The notes beneath the pieces were generated by a model. It did no database searches, was not told the DNA's origin, and saw only the letters and a program-made list of their open reading frames with translations. The translations under genes and the position numbers were made by a program. 64,000 nucleotides of DNA from Lachnospiraceae bacterium (lineage in GTDB: Bacteria; Bacillota; Clostridia; Lachnospirales; Lachnospiraceae): positions 62,001 through 126,000 of the forward strand of contig CAJTDL010000011.1 of NCBI GenBank assembly GCA_910575035.1, in the 5' to 3' direction. Positions 37,626 to 46,301 of this stretch are shown in pieces. Each line of letters opens with the position of its first letter. The first letter of the stretch is position 1.

Positions 37626-37699
37626 GTGTGTGTAGCTCAGCTGGATAGAGCACTTGGCTACGGACCAAGGTGTCGGGGGTTCGAATCCTCTCACGCACG
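37626..37699 (+). tRNA. tRNA-Arg (anticodon ACG)
   Basis: A 74-base cloverleaf. Acceptor GTGTGTG pairs with CACGCAC (one G-T pair); the D-arm is GCTC..GAGC; the anticodon arm is CTTGG-CTACGGA-CCAAG with ACG at the centre; the T-loop is TTCGAAT. The discriminator is G, and CCA is not encoded, so the CCA enzyme must add it. ACG is normally edited to ICG and reads CGU, CGC and CGA. Confidence 0.97.
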
Positions 37700-37703
37700 T
37701 AGT

Positions 37704-37742
37704 AAAATCCCTTGAAAACGTTAGGTTTTCAAGGGATTTTTT
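37704..37742 (+). terminator. Terminator of tRNA-Arg
   Basis: AAATCCCTTGAAAAC pairs with GTTTTCAAGGGATTT across a 5-base loop, followed by TTTTTT. Confidence 0.92.
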
Positions 37743-38034
37743 CTGTGGTAATAGGGAAAAACTAACAAAAACTAACAAACCTTATTTTTCAGCCATTTTG
37801 ATACATCTACAGAAAATCTTAATTTTTCTCAATTTCCCTTGAAAATACCTATTACTTATTATAGAACGGAAACAAGAAACCAAGGAGCAGTTCAATATGC
37901 TTTAAGCCAATCCAGATACATCATGGAAAAGAGCAGTTAATAAAGAAAGTTGGCAAAGTTCATAAAATACCATCAGATTTAGCTTCATATTCAGAAAAAA
38001 GCCACGCACACTTAAAGTTCACATAACGAAACAA
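37743..38034. other. Unassigned AT-rich stretch downstream of tRNA-Arg
   Basis: No intact gene is seen. A tandem ACTAACAAAA motif starts at about 37761. A plus-strand frame without a start codon, ending near 38026, reads IHHGKEQLIKKVGKVHKIPS and might be the tail of a lost gene, but I cannot name it. Sites next to tRNA genes are common integration scars, so a decayed element is possible. Confidence 0.35.
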
Positions 38035-38066
38035 GGGCACCTGCGATTCACATACAGCAGATGCCC
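38035..38066. terminator. Hairpin beyond the Hpt gene
   Basis: GGGCACCTGC/GCAGATGCCC arms with a 12-base loop. The plus side has TTTT, the minus side TTGTTTCG. It is the likely end of the FIST-MCP-Hpt transcript. Confidence 0.55.
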
Positions 38067-38122
38067 TTTTACCCATAGATTATAGATTATGGGCTCATAT
38101 CGCCCTTTGCCCTGACGCAAGG

Positions 38123-38479
38123 CTACTCACCCTTATACTTCCGTATCACGTCCATAATCTGCTCCTGGACAGGCAGCACATCCTGAAGCACCGCCTTTGC
38201 CTCTAAAGGCTTTTCCCCACGCAGCAGGTCTGTAGCTTCGCCATAGGCTTTATAGATTGGGGTGATTGACAGATTCCCGGAAGCCCCTTTGATTGCATGG
38301 GCTTTCTCAATAATCTCCCCATAATCCTCACAGTCAAAATCCACATCAAAAGAATACTTATTCATCATTTTAATAAATGAGCCAAGCATCTTTTCATAAA
38401 AAGCTGCATTTCCGCCAAGGCGGCTCAATCCTTCTTCTACATTTACGCCTAAATCCTTCAATTCATCCAGCAGAGCCAT
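38123..38479 (-). CDS. Hpt (histidine phosphotransfer) domain protein
   Basis: A single-domain 118-residue phosphotransfer protein. The phospho-accepting histidine lies in EKAHAIKGASGNLSI, the HAIKGxxGN pattern of Hpt domains. Typical Hpt proteins relay phosphate between a hybrid kinase and a response regulator, but no hybrid kinase or CheA is in this operon. The start is the ATG at 38479 with GGAG nine bases upstream. It follows the MCP-like gene by 69 bp and is probably the last gene of the FIST-MCP-Hpt transcript. Confidence 0.92.
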   Translation of the reverse strand: MALLDELKDLGVNVEEGLSRLGGNAAFYEKMLGSFIKMMNKYSFDVDFDCEDYGEIIEKAHAIKGASGNLSITPIYKAYGEATDLLRGEKPLEAKAVLQDVLPVQEQIMDVIRKYKGE

Positions 38480-38548
38480 CAAATACATCTCCTTTTCTCT
38501 ATAATACTAAAACATTAACTCTAAATTATAATTGCATTCTGCAGCAGT

Positions 38549-39478
38549 TCATTCCTGAATCAGCGGGGGAATCTGCGACAGCATATTGTCGACATCCTCA
38601 AACATGGCGCTTTTCGTAGTGCCTAGTGCACTGGCGTTATATATATGCTGATTTACATTCTGATACTGATCCCTGGTTCTGTCAAAAAAGGAACAGAGAT
38701 CCTGAAGCTCCGACCGCGACTGATTGATCACACTGGAAATTCCCACCTGCACCGTAGCTGCACCCTCAGCTGCCTGGGTAATCTTATCAAACATCTCATA
38801 GGTCTCGTTGACCTTCCCTATGCTCTGCCCCAATGCCTCCTGGGAATTTTCAATGCTGGCATTGAGCCGGTCCGTGCCCTCCTCCACATCTTTAATGCTC
38901 CGGTTCACTTCCCCTACCAGGCCTTTGATCTGGTCAGAAAGCCGCTTGACCTCCACAGCCACCACCGCAAATCCTTTGCCCTGCTCCCCAGCCTTAGCCG
39001 CCTCTATGGAAGCATTCAGCGCCAGGATATTGGTCTGTTCTGCAATAGAAATAATTTTGTTCGTACAGGATTTGATCTCCTTCACTGCGGCCTGAAAATC
39101 CCCAAAGGTGGACTCCATCTCCGCAAAATAGCCCTCCACCTGAAGAGAGCTGTCTTTTAAGTCCCCTACCCTATCCTGTACCTGCTCCACAGACTGGGCA
39201 ATTTCTTCTTTCACCTGCTGAAACTGACCAGAAACCTGGTCAATGCCAGAAAACGTCTCACCAAACTCCTGGAGCCTCTCCTGAAAATCCTGCGTTTCCT
39301 GAAATACGCTTCCAAAAGAGTTTCGCACTTCCCCCAGTTCCCGCAGGGAATCCACTTCCTTCTTCACAAGCTCCTGCTGGTACTCTTTCAGGCTTCCTGT
39401 CACATGCAGCACAGGGGAAAGGTCCTTTTCCATTTTCTTATCCCGCACTTTACGCCAGGATCTTCTCTTAACTGCCAT
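38549..39478 (-). CDS. Soluble methyl-accepting chemotaxis-type signalling protein
   Basis: A 309-residue MCP signalling domain with no membrane segment, HAMP or recognisable sensor domain. The hairpin tip is IAEQTNILALNASIEAAKAG, followed by EQGKGFAVVAVEVKRLSDQI, the region that binds CheA and CheW in classical receptors. Long coiled coils flank it. The N-terminus is very basic (AVKRRSWRKVRDKK). The start is ATG at 39478 with an AGAGGTG ribosome-binding site; the longer frame begins with TTG inside the FIST gene. The FIST protein encoded just upstream is the most likely sensor that feeds it (inference). No cheA, cheW or cheY is in the window. Confidence 0.92.
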   Translation of the reverse strand: MAVKRRSWRKVRDKKMEKDLSPVLHVTGSLKEYQQELVKKEVDSLRELGEVRNSFGSVFQETQDFQERLQEFGETFSGIDQVSGQFQQVKEEIAQSVEQVQDRVGDLKDSSLQVEGYFAEMESTFGDFQAAVKEIKSCTNKIISIAEQTNILALNASIEAAKAGEQGKGFAVVAVEVKRLSDQIKGLVGEVNRSIKDVEEGTDRLNASIENSQEALGQSIGKVNETYEMFDKITQAAEGAATVQVGISSVINQSRSELQDLCSFFDRTRDQYQNVNQHIYNASALGTTKSAMFEDVDNMLSQIPPLIQE

Positions 39479-39488
39479 ATTCACCTCT

Positions 39489-40541
39489 TTACTCAAATAC
39501 CACGCATGCCATGGATTGGTTTACAAACTGATTGTTATAATGCTCCCCATACCCCACAAAACCCGCATGGCTGCCCAACGCTCCCATTTCCCCCAGATAT
39601 TCCTGCATGTAATGGTTCTCGCTAAACAGCTTATACCGAAACAGGCAATTTACAGAAAACACAGCAGAAATCCTGGGAAAATCCGTCCGGATCTTCTGGA
39701 CCGTATGCTTCACCACGTTCCTGAAGTCACTTAATTCCAGCAGCACAAGCACATCCGAATCATTGACCTGGCGATAGCAGGCCAATGCGTTCCCATTGAC
39801 CTCCTTAATGGATACAATGCAAATATCATCCCCATTCAGTTTGCCAAAAGGATTCTTAAAGGTCTGTGTTAGGATTTGCTGTTCCGTTACATGGAGGATT
39901 TCCTGATACGTCTGCCTAGCAGGCTTACCATTCAGCTCTCCAATAATATACCGCCCCTTGTCTGTCCTGGAAGCGATAAAACGGTAATTGCCCATCTGAT
40001 GATAAATATTCTCTTTATAGGCCTTTACCCTCCCGTTTTTATTCCGCACCAATGCATAGGCCACAGCATCTGGATAGACTGTCCCATTGGCAGAAACCAT
40101 CCCAGCATCCCCCGTTCCGCCCACCAGAGAAATCTTCCTGTGCTTCAAAACGCTATGAATCGTTGTCAAAGCGCACGCGTCATTCCCTGCGCAGAAATCA
40201 ATGCAAATGGTGTCCTTATGGGAGCCGTCTACTGCTTCCACATCCTGCTTGAGGCGATTTATGTATTTCACCGGCATCAAAGACACCTGTTCCAGTACAT
40301 TGGCCGCCGCAGTGACCCCCTGGAACGCAATGACGCTGACCCCCCTTTCCACCATCCTCCGGTCATACCCCATACCAATGCACCCAATACTGGGAACCTT
40401 CGGAAACAGTTCCTCCAACTGCTTCACATGCCCCTCAAACTGCCCCTGATTTGAAACCAGCATAATCAATTGCGGCTCCTGCAGCCCACGGACTGCCTCC
40501 TTCAAATCCCCGCTTTGACTCATACCAAAAAATTGTTTCAC
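39489..40541 (-). CDS. FIST domain sensor protein
   Basis: A 350-residue cytosolic protein with FIST_N (about 20-200, including the block LVGGTGDAGMVSANGTVYPDAVAYA) and FIST_C (about 215-345, ending EMGALGSHAGFVGYGEHYNN). FIST domains are predicted small-molecule sensors, possibly for amino acids, and often neighbour chemotaxis-type genes. It has no membrane segment. The start is a GTG at 40541 with GAGGAG six bases upstream. The stop is 10 bp before the MCP-like start, so the two are almost certainly translated from one mRNA. Confidence 0.93.
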   Translation of the reverse strand: MKQFFGMSQSGDLKEAVRGLQEPQLIMLVSNQGQFEGHVKQLEELFPKVPSIGCIGMGYDRRMVERGVSVIAFQGVTAAANVLEQVSLMPVKYINRLKQDVEAVDGSHKDTICIDFCAGNDACALTTIHSVLKHRKISLVGGTGDAGMVSANGTVYPDAVAYALVRNKNGRVKAYKENIYHQMGNYRFIASRTDKGRYIIGELNGKPARQTYQEILHVTEQQILTQTFKNPFGKLNGDDICIVSIKEVNGNALACYRQVNDSDVLVLLELSDFRNVVKHTVQKIRTDFPRISAVFSVNCLFRYKLFSENHYMQEYLGEMGALGSHAGFVGYGEHYNNQFVNQSMACVVFE

Positions 40542-40590
40542 TCCATGCTCCTCTCTTCCATTGTGTAATCATCCACTGCACAGCATACTC

Positions 40591-41220
40591 CTACCACCCA
40601 AAAATACCTATCGCTGCCCGAGCCATCCCTTCAAACACTGCCGTATTAACATAATCCAACGGCTTGCGCAGCACTCCGGTATACAGGCACAGGACCAGGA
40701 TAGGCATCGCATACCTTCCAATTCTACAATAAAGCCTTTGCACCCCCGGCACCAGTTCCTCCAGCACATGGGAGCCATCCAATGGCGGCACTGGGATCAG
40801 GTTGAAGGTTCCAAGCCCAATATTGATCAATGCCAAATAGGAAAACCAAATGCCATCATACCCTGCCATATTAACAGCAACATACAATAGCATGCCCAGA
40901 AATGCCAGCAAGTAATTTACCAAAGGGCCTGCCAATGAGACAAGGACTGTTCCTGTCTTTCGGTTTTTATAGCTGGTGGGATTGACCTGGACAGGCCTGG
41001 CCCATCCCATGCCAAACACCAGCAGGCAGACTGTCCCCACCAGATCCAGGTGCGCAAATGGGTTCAGGCTCAGCCGCCCGTCCCGCTTTGGCGTAGGATC
41101 CCCTAACTTGTAAGATACAAACCCATGGGCAAACTCGTGGCATGTGATCGCCAGCAAAATTGCCGGAACCAGATACAGCATGCTCTTTAGATAGTCTGCC
41201 GAAAATAAATGCCTTAACAT
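40591..41220 (-). CDS. Site-2 protease family (M50) membrane metalloprotease
   Basis: A 209-residue intramembrane zinc metalloprotease. The catalytic HEFAH lies at about residue 28-32, and the second zinc site is PVPPLDGSHVL. About five to six hydrophobic segments are visible, and no PDZ domain. This is the small YwhC/Rv-type family, which is widespread and mostly of unknown substrate. It ends 49 bp before the FIST gene and might share its transcript, although no promoter could be assigned between them. An inverted repeat (41329-41352) lies upstream. Confidence 0.9.
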   Translation of the reverse strand: MLRHLFSADYLKSMLYLVPAILLAITCHEFAHGFVSYKLGDPTPKRDGRLSLNPFAHLDLVGTVCLLVFGMGWARPVQVNPTSYKNRKTGTVLVSLAGPLVNYLLAFLGMLLYVAVNMAGYDGIWFSYLALINIGLGTFNLIPVPPLDGSHVLEELVPGVQRLYCRIGRYAMPILVLCLYTGVLRKPLDYVNTAVFEGMARAAIGIFGW

Positions 41221-41328
41221 ATGTCTCTATCCAGCCTTTCCCATTTCCTCTTATGCAGGCCCTGCCCAATTCTCCTTATCCCCTTTGCGCAATGCCTGCC
41301 CCATTACGGCCTCTGCCTGTTTCCAGAT

Positions 41329-41352
41329 GATATGTATATACTAACACATATC
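41329..41352. promoter_or_regulatory. Inverted repeat upstream of the M50/FIST genes
   Basis: GATATGTAT and ACACATATC are inverted with one mismatch over nine bases and a six-base centre. It could be an operator for the M50-FIST-MCP-Hpt genes. No strong -35/-10 pair is visible. The gap 41221-41545 otherwise holds the spoVG terminator. Confidence 0.35.
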
Positions 41353-41378
41353 AAGTGTTTCATCCAGTATATTTTTAT

Positions 41379-41422
41379 AAAAAAAGAAAAGGAGCGTGTT
41401 CCAAGGGAAAAGAATACGCCCC
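41379..41422 (-). terminator. Terminator of spoVG
   Basis: GGGGCGT/ACGCTCC (41416-41422 with 41391-41397) on the minus strand is followed by TTTTCTTTTTTT. Confidence 0.75.
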
Positions 41423-41545
41423 ATCCATTCTGCCACTTCGTGGCTCTTGCATTTTCAAGCCATCTTTGCATCCCATATCTGTGTGCGCGCTGGCTCTAAT
41501 GCCGCCTCTGTTTTATCCAACAGCCAAATCCACATGCAGCATGCC

Positions 41546-41821
41546 TTAATCCTCTGCTTCTGATATGGCTGCCTCTGCATGATACTGCTCTAAAATAACC
41601 CGCTGTATCATCTCCCTTGTCTGTGAATTGATTGGGTGTGCAATGTCACGGTACTCACCATCTGCTGCCTTCCTGCTGGGCATCGCAATAAACAGGCCTT
41701 TTTCGCCCTCGATCACCTTAATATCATGAACTACAAATTCCTCATCAATCGTGATCGAAACCACCGCCCGCATTTTCCCTTCCTTTTCCACTTTACGGAT
41801 TCTAACGTCTGTTATCTGCAT
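41546..41821 (-). CDS. spoVG: Septation / regulatory protein SpoVG
   Basis: Small nucleic-acid-binding regulator that affects asymmetric septation and many virulence or capsule genes in Firmicutes. The 91 residues start [19 protein letters not shown] and contain the highly conserved [19 protein letters not shown] and [10 protein letters not shown], then [16 protein letters not shown] use the ATG at 41821, which has AGGGGG upstream. It follows glgD by 68 bp and is likely part of that transcript or has its own promoter in the gap. Length and sequence are typical. Confidence 0.95.
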   Translation of the reverse strand: MQITDVRIRKVEKEGKMRAVVSITIDEEFVVHDIKVIEGEKGLFIAMPSRKAADGEYRDIAHPINSQTREMIQRVILEQYHAEAAISEAED

Positions 41822-41889
41822 ATTCCTGCCCCCTTTTATGCCATTTTCCTTCCTGCTGCCAGCTGCCAACCACTGTATGCAGCAAAAAG

Positions 41890-43005
41890 TCAAATCACAT
41901 ATCTTTCGTTGTGTTCATATACTACTTTAATGCCGTCACCGCCGCTGAAATATGTATTGGCACGCAGCGTGTCCCGGCTTTCTACGATACAATTCTCAAT
42001 ATGGGTGTTGTCCCCAATGTAAACATCATTTAAAATAATAGAATTCTTGATCACGCAGTTCTTCCCTACAAATACCTTTTTAAACAGGATGGAATTTTCC
42101 ACCTTGCTGTTGATGATGCACCCGCTGGAAATCAGGCTGTTGCGCACCTCTGAGCCCACGTTGTACTTGGCTGGCGGCAGGTCATCCACCTTAGAGTACA
42201 CCTTTGGCTCGCCCCGGAAATAAGCCCTTACCCCAGGATCCAAAAAGTCCATATTCGTCTGGTAATAAGACTCCACGGTTGCAATATTGCTCCAATAATC
42301 TTCCATCTTGTAACCATAGATACGCTTCATGTTCTTATAGCGGATCAATATATCTGTTACAAAGTCATAGCGCCCTTCCTCTGCGCAGCGCTCTAACATC
42401 TCAATCAGCTGCCTCCGGCGGATCACATAAATCCCGGCAGAAATTGTATTAGACTGTGCCACCATGGGCTTTTCCTCAAATTCCACAATCCTGGAATCCT
42501 CGTTCATGCGCACTACGCCAAAACGGCTGACATCCTCCCCGACAGGCATATCCTTGCAGACAATAGTAATATCTGCCTTTTTCTCAATGTGGTATTCCAG
42601 TATCTGATTGTAATCCATTTTATAAACGCAGTCCCCTGCAGTTATGATCACATACGGCTCATGGCTCCTTTTCAGAAAATCCAGGTTCCGGTACATAGCG
42701 TCCGCCGTTCCCCGATACCACCATGCGTTGTCTGAGGTGACAGTAGGGTTAAATACATACAGCCCCCCCTGCTTCCTGCCAAAATCCCACCATTTCGAAG
42801 AGCTCAGGTGCTCATTCAGGCTCCTTGCATTGTATTGTGCCAGCACTGCCACCTTTTGGATATGGGAATTGCTCATGTTGCTAAGGGCAAAATCAATACA
42901 CCGGTAGCTGCCGCCAATTGGCATGGCTGCTATGGCTCTTTTCTTGGAAAGCTCCTGAATCTTGCTGTTGTTCCCACCTGCTAAAATAATCCCTAATGCC
43001 TTCAT
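41890..43005 (-). CDS. glgD: GlgD, regulatory-type subunit of ADP-glucose pyrophosphorylase
   Basis: Paralogue of GlgC that forms a heteromeric enzyme in Firmicutes and raises its activity. The 371 residues keep the nucleotidyltransferase fold ([18 protein letters not shown]), but the catalytic GxGxRL loop is altered to [10 protein letters not shown], as is usual in GlgD. The C-terminal left-handed beta-helix has [20 protein letters not shown]. The start overlaps the glgC stop as ATGA (43002-43005), so the two subunits are coupled. Confidence 0.95.
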   Translation of the reverse strand: MKALGIILAGGNNSKIQELSKKRAIAAMPIGGSYRCIDFALSNMSNSHIQKVAVLAQYNARSLNEHLSSSKWWDFGRKQGGLYVFNPTVTSDNAWWYRGTADAMYRNLDFLKRSHEPYVIITAGDCVYKMDYNQILEYHIEKKADITIVCKDMPVGEDVSRFGVVRMNEDSRIVEFEEKPMVAQSNTISAGIYVIRRRQLIEMLERCAEEGRYDFVTDILIRYKNMKRIYGYKMEDYWSNIATVESYYQTNMDFLDPGVRAYFRGEPKVYSKVDDLPPAKYNVGSEVRNSLISSGCIINSKVENSILFKKVFVGKNCVIKNSIILNDVYIGDNTHIENCIVESRDTLRANTYFSGGDGIKVVYEHNERYVI

Positions 43006-44276
43006 ACTCTGTCACCTGCCTTAACAATTGATTCTCCGCTTGCTAAAATGCCATCTGGATAGTCTTCCTTCGCTGTCACGCCTACGATTGCCGTATTTTT
43101 CCCAATCTTAACGCCAGACGGGATCACAGAATCCTCCCCGATGGTCACAAGCCCAAAGGAGTAGACGCTCTTGTTCATCTTGTTCTCCACTTCTTCCCCA
43201 ATGCCAAGCTCCACGTTATCGCCAATCTTGACATTTTCTGCAATAACAGACTTGGTAATGGTCACATTGTCGCCAATGACAGTATCCTGCATGATAATAG
43301 AATCATACACCACAGAATTTTTGCCAATGGTGACGCCGGAGCCAATCACAGAACCATGGACTTCTCCATAAATCTCAGACCCCTCCCCAATGATGCACCG
43401 TTCTGTCACTGCATCTGCCGCAATATACTGCGGCTCGATGGCATCGCTCTTGGTATAGATCTTCCAATACTCCTCATACAGGTTAAATTCTGGGATCAGG
43501 TCGATCAGTTCCATATTCGCTTCCCAATAAGAACCTAAGGTTCCCACATCCTTCCAGTATCCATTGTACTCATAGGCAAAGAGCCTGCGCCCATTTTCCC
43601 GGCAATATGGGATAATATGCTTGCCAAAATCACAGTTGCTCTGCTCTGACATGGTTACCAAAGCCTCTTTCAGTACGCTCCAGTTGAAAATGTAGATTCC
43701 CATGGACGCCAGGTTGCTCCTGGGATGCTCTGGCTTCTCCTCGAATTCCGTTATCTGCTTGTTCTCATCTGTGATCACAAGGCCGAAGCGGCTCGCTTCT
43801 TCCCATGGCACCGGCATAGCGGCAATGGTGACATCTGCCCGATTTTCCTTGTGGAAGTCCAGCATCACTTCATAATTCATTTTGTAAATGTGGTCTCCGG
43901 AAAGGATCAATACATACTCCGGGTTGTAGCTGTCGATATAGTTCAGGTTCTGGTAAATGGCATTAGCAGTTCCTGTATACCATTCGCTGTTGTCACTTTT
44001 CTCATAGGGCGGAAGCACTGTCACACCGCCATTGTTACGGTCTAAGTCCCAGGGTATGCCAATCCCGATATGGGCATTTAACCGCAATGGCTGATATTGT
44101 GTCAGCACGCCTACTGTGTCTATCCCGGAATTCACGCAGTTGCTTAATGGAAAATCAATAATCCGATACTTACCGCCAAATGCCACTGCCGGCTTTGCGA
44201 CATCAGAAGTCAGGACGCCAAGCCGGCTTCCCTGTCCGCCTGCAAGAAGCATGGCAATCATTTCTTTGCGAATCAT
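43002..44276 (-). CDS. glgC: Glucose-1-phosphate adenylyltransferase (ADP-glucose pyrophosphorylase)
   Basis: Makes ADP-glucose from ATP and glucose-1-phosphate, the committed step of glycogen synthesis. The 424 residues have the catalytic [28 protein letters not shown] loop, the Asp in [11 protein letters not shown] and the substrate-binding [21 protein letters not shown]. The C-terminal beta-helix follows. I use the ATG at 44276 behind GAGGTG. Glycogen synthase and branching enzyme genes are not in the window; the supply of glucose-1-phosphate comes from the mutase at 8502-10235. Confidence 0.96.
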   Translation of the reverse strand: MIRKEMIAMLLAGGQGSRLGVLTSDVAKPAVAFGGKYRIIDFPLSNCVNSGIDTVGVLTQYQPLRLNAHIGIGIPWDLDRNNGGVTVLPPYEKSDNSEWYTGTANAIYQNLNYIDSYNPEYVLILSGDHIYKMNYEVMLDFHKENRADVTIAAMPVPWEEASRFGLVITDENKQITEFEEKPEHPRSNLASMGIYIFNWSVLKEALVTMSEQSNCDFGKHIIPYCRENGRRLFAYEYNGYWKDVGTLGSYWEANMELIDLIPEFNLYEEYWKIYTKSDAIEPQYIAADAVTERCIIGEGSEIYGEVHGSVIGSGVTIGKNSVVYDSIIMQDTVIGDNVTITKSVIAENVKIGDNVELGIGEEVENKMNKSVYSFGLVTIGEDSVIPSGVKIGKNTAIVGVTAKEDYPDGILASGESIVKAGDRV

Positions 44277-44333
44277 GTCTCTCACCTCTCGTCAATTAAT
44301 CACTTCATAATTATGTTTTATGCCCGCAGGTTA

Positions 44334-44339
44334 ATTATA
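44334..44339 (-). promoter_or_regulatory. Candidate -10 box of glgCD
   Basis: TATAAT on the minus strand, preceded by no clear -35. The divergent murC start lies 260 bp away, and TATAAT/TAAGAT-like motifs for it occur near 44540-44552. The gap 44277-44599 contains nothing else I can name. Confidence 0.35.
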
Positions 44340-44599
44340 CCACAAAAGAATGATTTCGTACACATATTTCACAAATATTTTGGGAGAAAATAGATATTTT
44401 TGTCATATCACACAAAAGCTGCCGGGTATTTTTACAGAATGATGACATATTTCCTTTAGGCGCCCCATCAAAAGGAACCGAAGAAGCAGGGATGCCCCAT
44501 AGCAGCTTAAAATCAGTTTGCAAAATAGGGGCGGTTGGTATAAGATATAATTGAATTGTTTATAGAAAAGGATTATAGAAAGAATGGCAGGTGAATCTT

Positions 44600-45979
44600 A
44601 TGTATCATATTAATTTCAGAGAACCTATGCATTTGCATTTTATTGGAATTGGCGGCATTAGCATGAGCGGGCTTGCCGAGATTCTGTTAAAGGAAGGGTT
44701 TCAGGTTTCCGGGTCAGACGCCAGGGAATCTGCATTAACAGCACAGTTAGAATCCATGGGGGCGACGGTTTATTTTGGGCAGAGGGCCTCTAATATAAAG
44801 GACGGGGTAGGAGCCGTGGTGTATACAGCGGCGATCCACCCAGATAACCCAGAATTAAAGGAGGCTGCGGACAGGGGGCTCCCCACCCTGACCCGGGCGG
44901 AGCTGCTGGGGCAGATCATGGAGAATTACAGGCAGTCTGTGGCTGTGGCAGGGACACATGGCAAGACAACCACTACCTCTATGGCCACACATATTTTACT
45001 GGAGGCCTGCTCAGACCCTACCGTATCCGTGGGCGGGATTTTAAAGGCAATCCATGGGAATATACGGGTCGGTGGATCAGATGTATTTTTGACAGAGGCT
45101 TGCGAGTATACCAATAGTTTCCTGCACTTTTATCCCAAGTATGGGGTAATCTTGAATATTGAGGAAGACCATATGGACTTTTTTAAGGATTTGGCAGATA
45201 TCCGGGAATCCTTCCATCAGTTTGCAAAAAATGTAAAAAAAGATGGGGTTTTGATTTTAAATGGGGAGATTGCAAATTGGGAGGAGATTGCAGAAGGGCT
45301 GGAATGCAAAGTGGTTACTTATAGGCTGGATGGGACTGCGGACTATTATGCGGCAAATCTTACCTTTGGGGATTTGGGCCATCCAACATTTGTCCTGATG
45401 CATGGGAAACAGGCCATTGGGCAGATTTCTATGAATGTACCTGGGCGGCACAATGCCTCAAATGCTGTGGCTGCCTGTGCCGTAGCCCTGGAGATGGGGA
45501 TTCCCTTTGAGGCTGTCCAGAGGGCTTTGGCTGGGTTTGGGGGGACTGCGCGCCGTTTTGAGCAGAAAGGCACGTTAGGGGGGATACGGATTGTGGACGA
45601 TTATGCGCACCATCCTACAGAAATTGCGGCTACCCTGGCGGCAGCCCAGAATTGCGGGGCGGATAGGATTGTCTGTGTATTCCAGCCCCATACCTATACC
45701 AGGACAAAGGCATTTCTGGATGAGTTTGCACAGGCTCTTTCTGCAGCAGGCCTTGTGGTGCTGGCAGATATTTATGCAGCGCGGGAAACGGATGACCTGG
45801 GGATCAGTTCCAAAGACCTCCAGAAAAAGTTACAAAATTTGGGCTGCGAATGCCATTATTTTCCCTCTTTTGACGAAATTGAAGATTTTCTGATAAAAAA
45901 TTGTATAAACGGTGATTTGTTGATAACAATGGGAGCCGGAGACATTGTCCAAGTAGGGGAACACCTTCTTGGACAATAG
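44600..45979 (+). CDS. murC: UDP-N-acetylmuramate--L-alanine ligase MurC
   Basis: Cytosolic Mur ligase that adds L-alanine to UDP-MurNAc, the first amino acid of the wall peptide. The 459 residues have the UDP-binding start HFIGIGGISMSGLAEIL, the ATP-binding loop GTHGKTTTTSM, the central ligase domain (EACEYTNSFL, NIEEDHMDFF) and the C-terminal DDYAHHPTEIAATL. The ATG at 44600 has AGGTGA spaced five to six bases; the frame also opens with GTG at 44591. It is unlinked to the dcw cluster, as in many clostridia. A terminator and DnaA boxes follow. Confidence 0.97.
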   Translation: MYHINFREPMHLHFIGIGGISMSGLAEILLKEGFQVSGSDARESALTAQLESMGATVYFGQRASNIKDGVGAVVYTAAIHPDNPELKEAADRGLPTLTRAELLGQIMENYRQSVAVAGTHGKTTTTSMATHILLEACSDPTVSVGGILKAIHGNIRVGGSDVFLTEACEYTNSFLHFYPKYGVILNIEEDHMDFFKDLADIRESFHQFAKNVKKDGVLILNGEIANWEEIAEGLECKVVTYRLDGTADYYAANLTFGDLGHPTFVLMHGKQAIGQISMNVPGRHNASNAVAACAVALEMGIPFEAVQRALAGFGGTARRFEQKGTLGGIRIVDDYAHHPTEIAATLAAAQNCGADRIVCVFQPHTYTRTKAFLDEFAQALSAAGLVVLADIYAARETDDLGISSKDLQKKLQNLGCECHYFPSFDEIEDFLIKNCINGDLLITMGAGDIVQVGEHLLGQ

Positions 45980-46153
45980 TTATCCACATTATCCACATCT
46001 GATTGGGGAAAACTTTCCCACTTGGATGTGGATTTTTAAGTTTACATAAGGTATTTTTTCCACTTATCGACAAGATTCCCCTTTTTTAGATAAAATGCTG
46101 TAAAATCCGCATTCCGTGAGGTTGGCGCAAATATTTTATCCACATTATCAACA
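45980..46153 (+). promoter_or_regulatory. Cluster of DnaA boxes before dnaD-dnaC
   Basis: Three perfect TTATCCACA boxes start at 45980, 45989 and 46136, and two one-mismatch boxes at 46064 (TTATCGACA) and 46145 (TTATCAACA). They all face the same way; the first two and the last two are directly adjacent (9-bp steps). The first pair begins right after the murC stop, and the second overlaps the murC terminator. Bacillus DnaA binds clusters near dnaB-dnaI and elsewhere, which supports a regulatory reading. Confidence 0.85.
45991..46037 (+). terminator. Terminator of murC
   Basis: ATCCACATC/GATGTGGAT arms (45991-45999, 46025-46033) with an inner GGAAA/TTTCC pairing, followed by TTTTT. It overlaps the second DnaA box. 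Confidence 0.75.
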
Positions 46154-46228
46154 GTTTCCACAATTACGCAACGCCTTGTTTTTTCTGGCTTTGCGGGAAA
46201 ATTTTCACTTCTCATTTTGCCTTTTATG

Positions 46229-46237
46229 TGCTATACT
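46229..46237 (+). promoter_or_regulatory. Extended -10 promoter of dnaD
   Basis: TGCTATACT gives an extended -10 (TG-N-TATACT); the -35 region 17 bp upstream (TTCTCA) is weak, as is usual with extended -10 promoters. It lies 80 bp downstream of the DnaA boxes. Confidence 0.6.
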
Positions 46238-46301
46238 GAAAGCCACATGAACGTTCAAATTACAGAAGGAAAAATACACGCAATCAAACCTGGAGGGTAT
46301 T

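Noticed and set aside
45980-46153. Chromosomal replication origin
   Set aside because: DnaA boxes are dense and genes to the left are almost all on the minus strand, but genes to the right (49808-56946, 58674-63928) are also mostly minus, and dnaA, dnaN and rpmH are absent. I therefore prefer a regulatory cluster and keep the origin only as a test.
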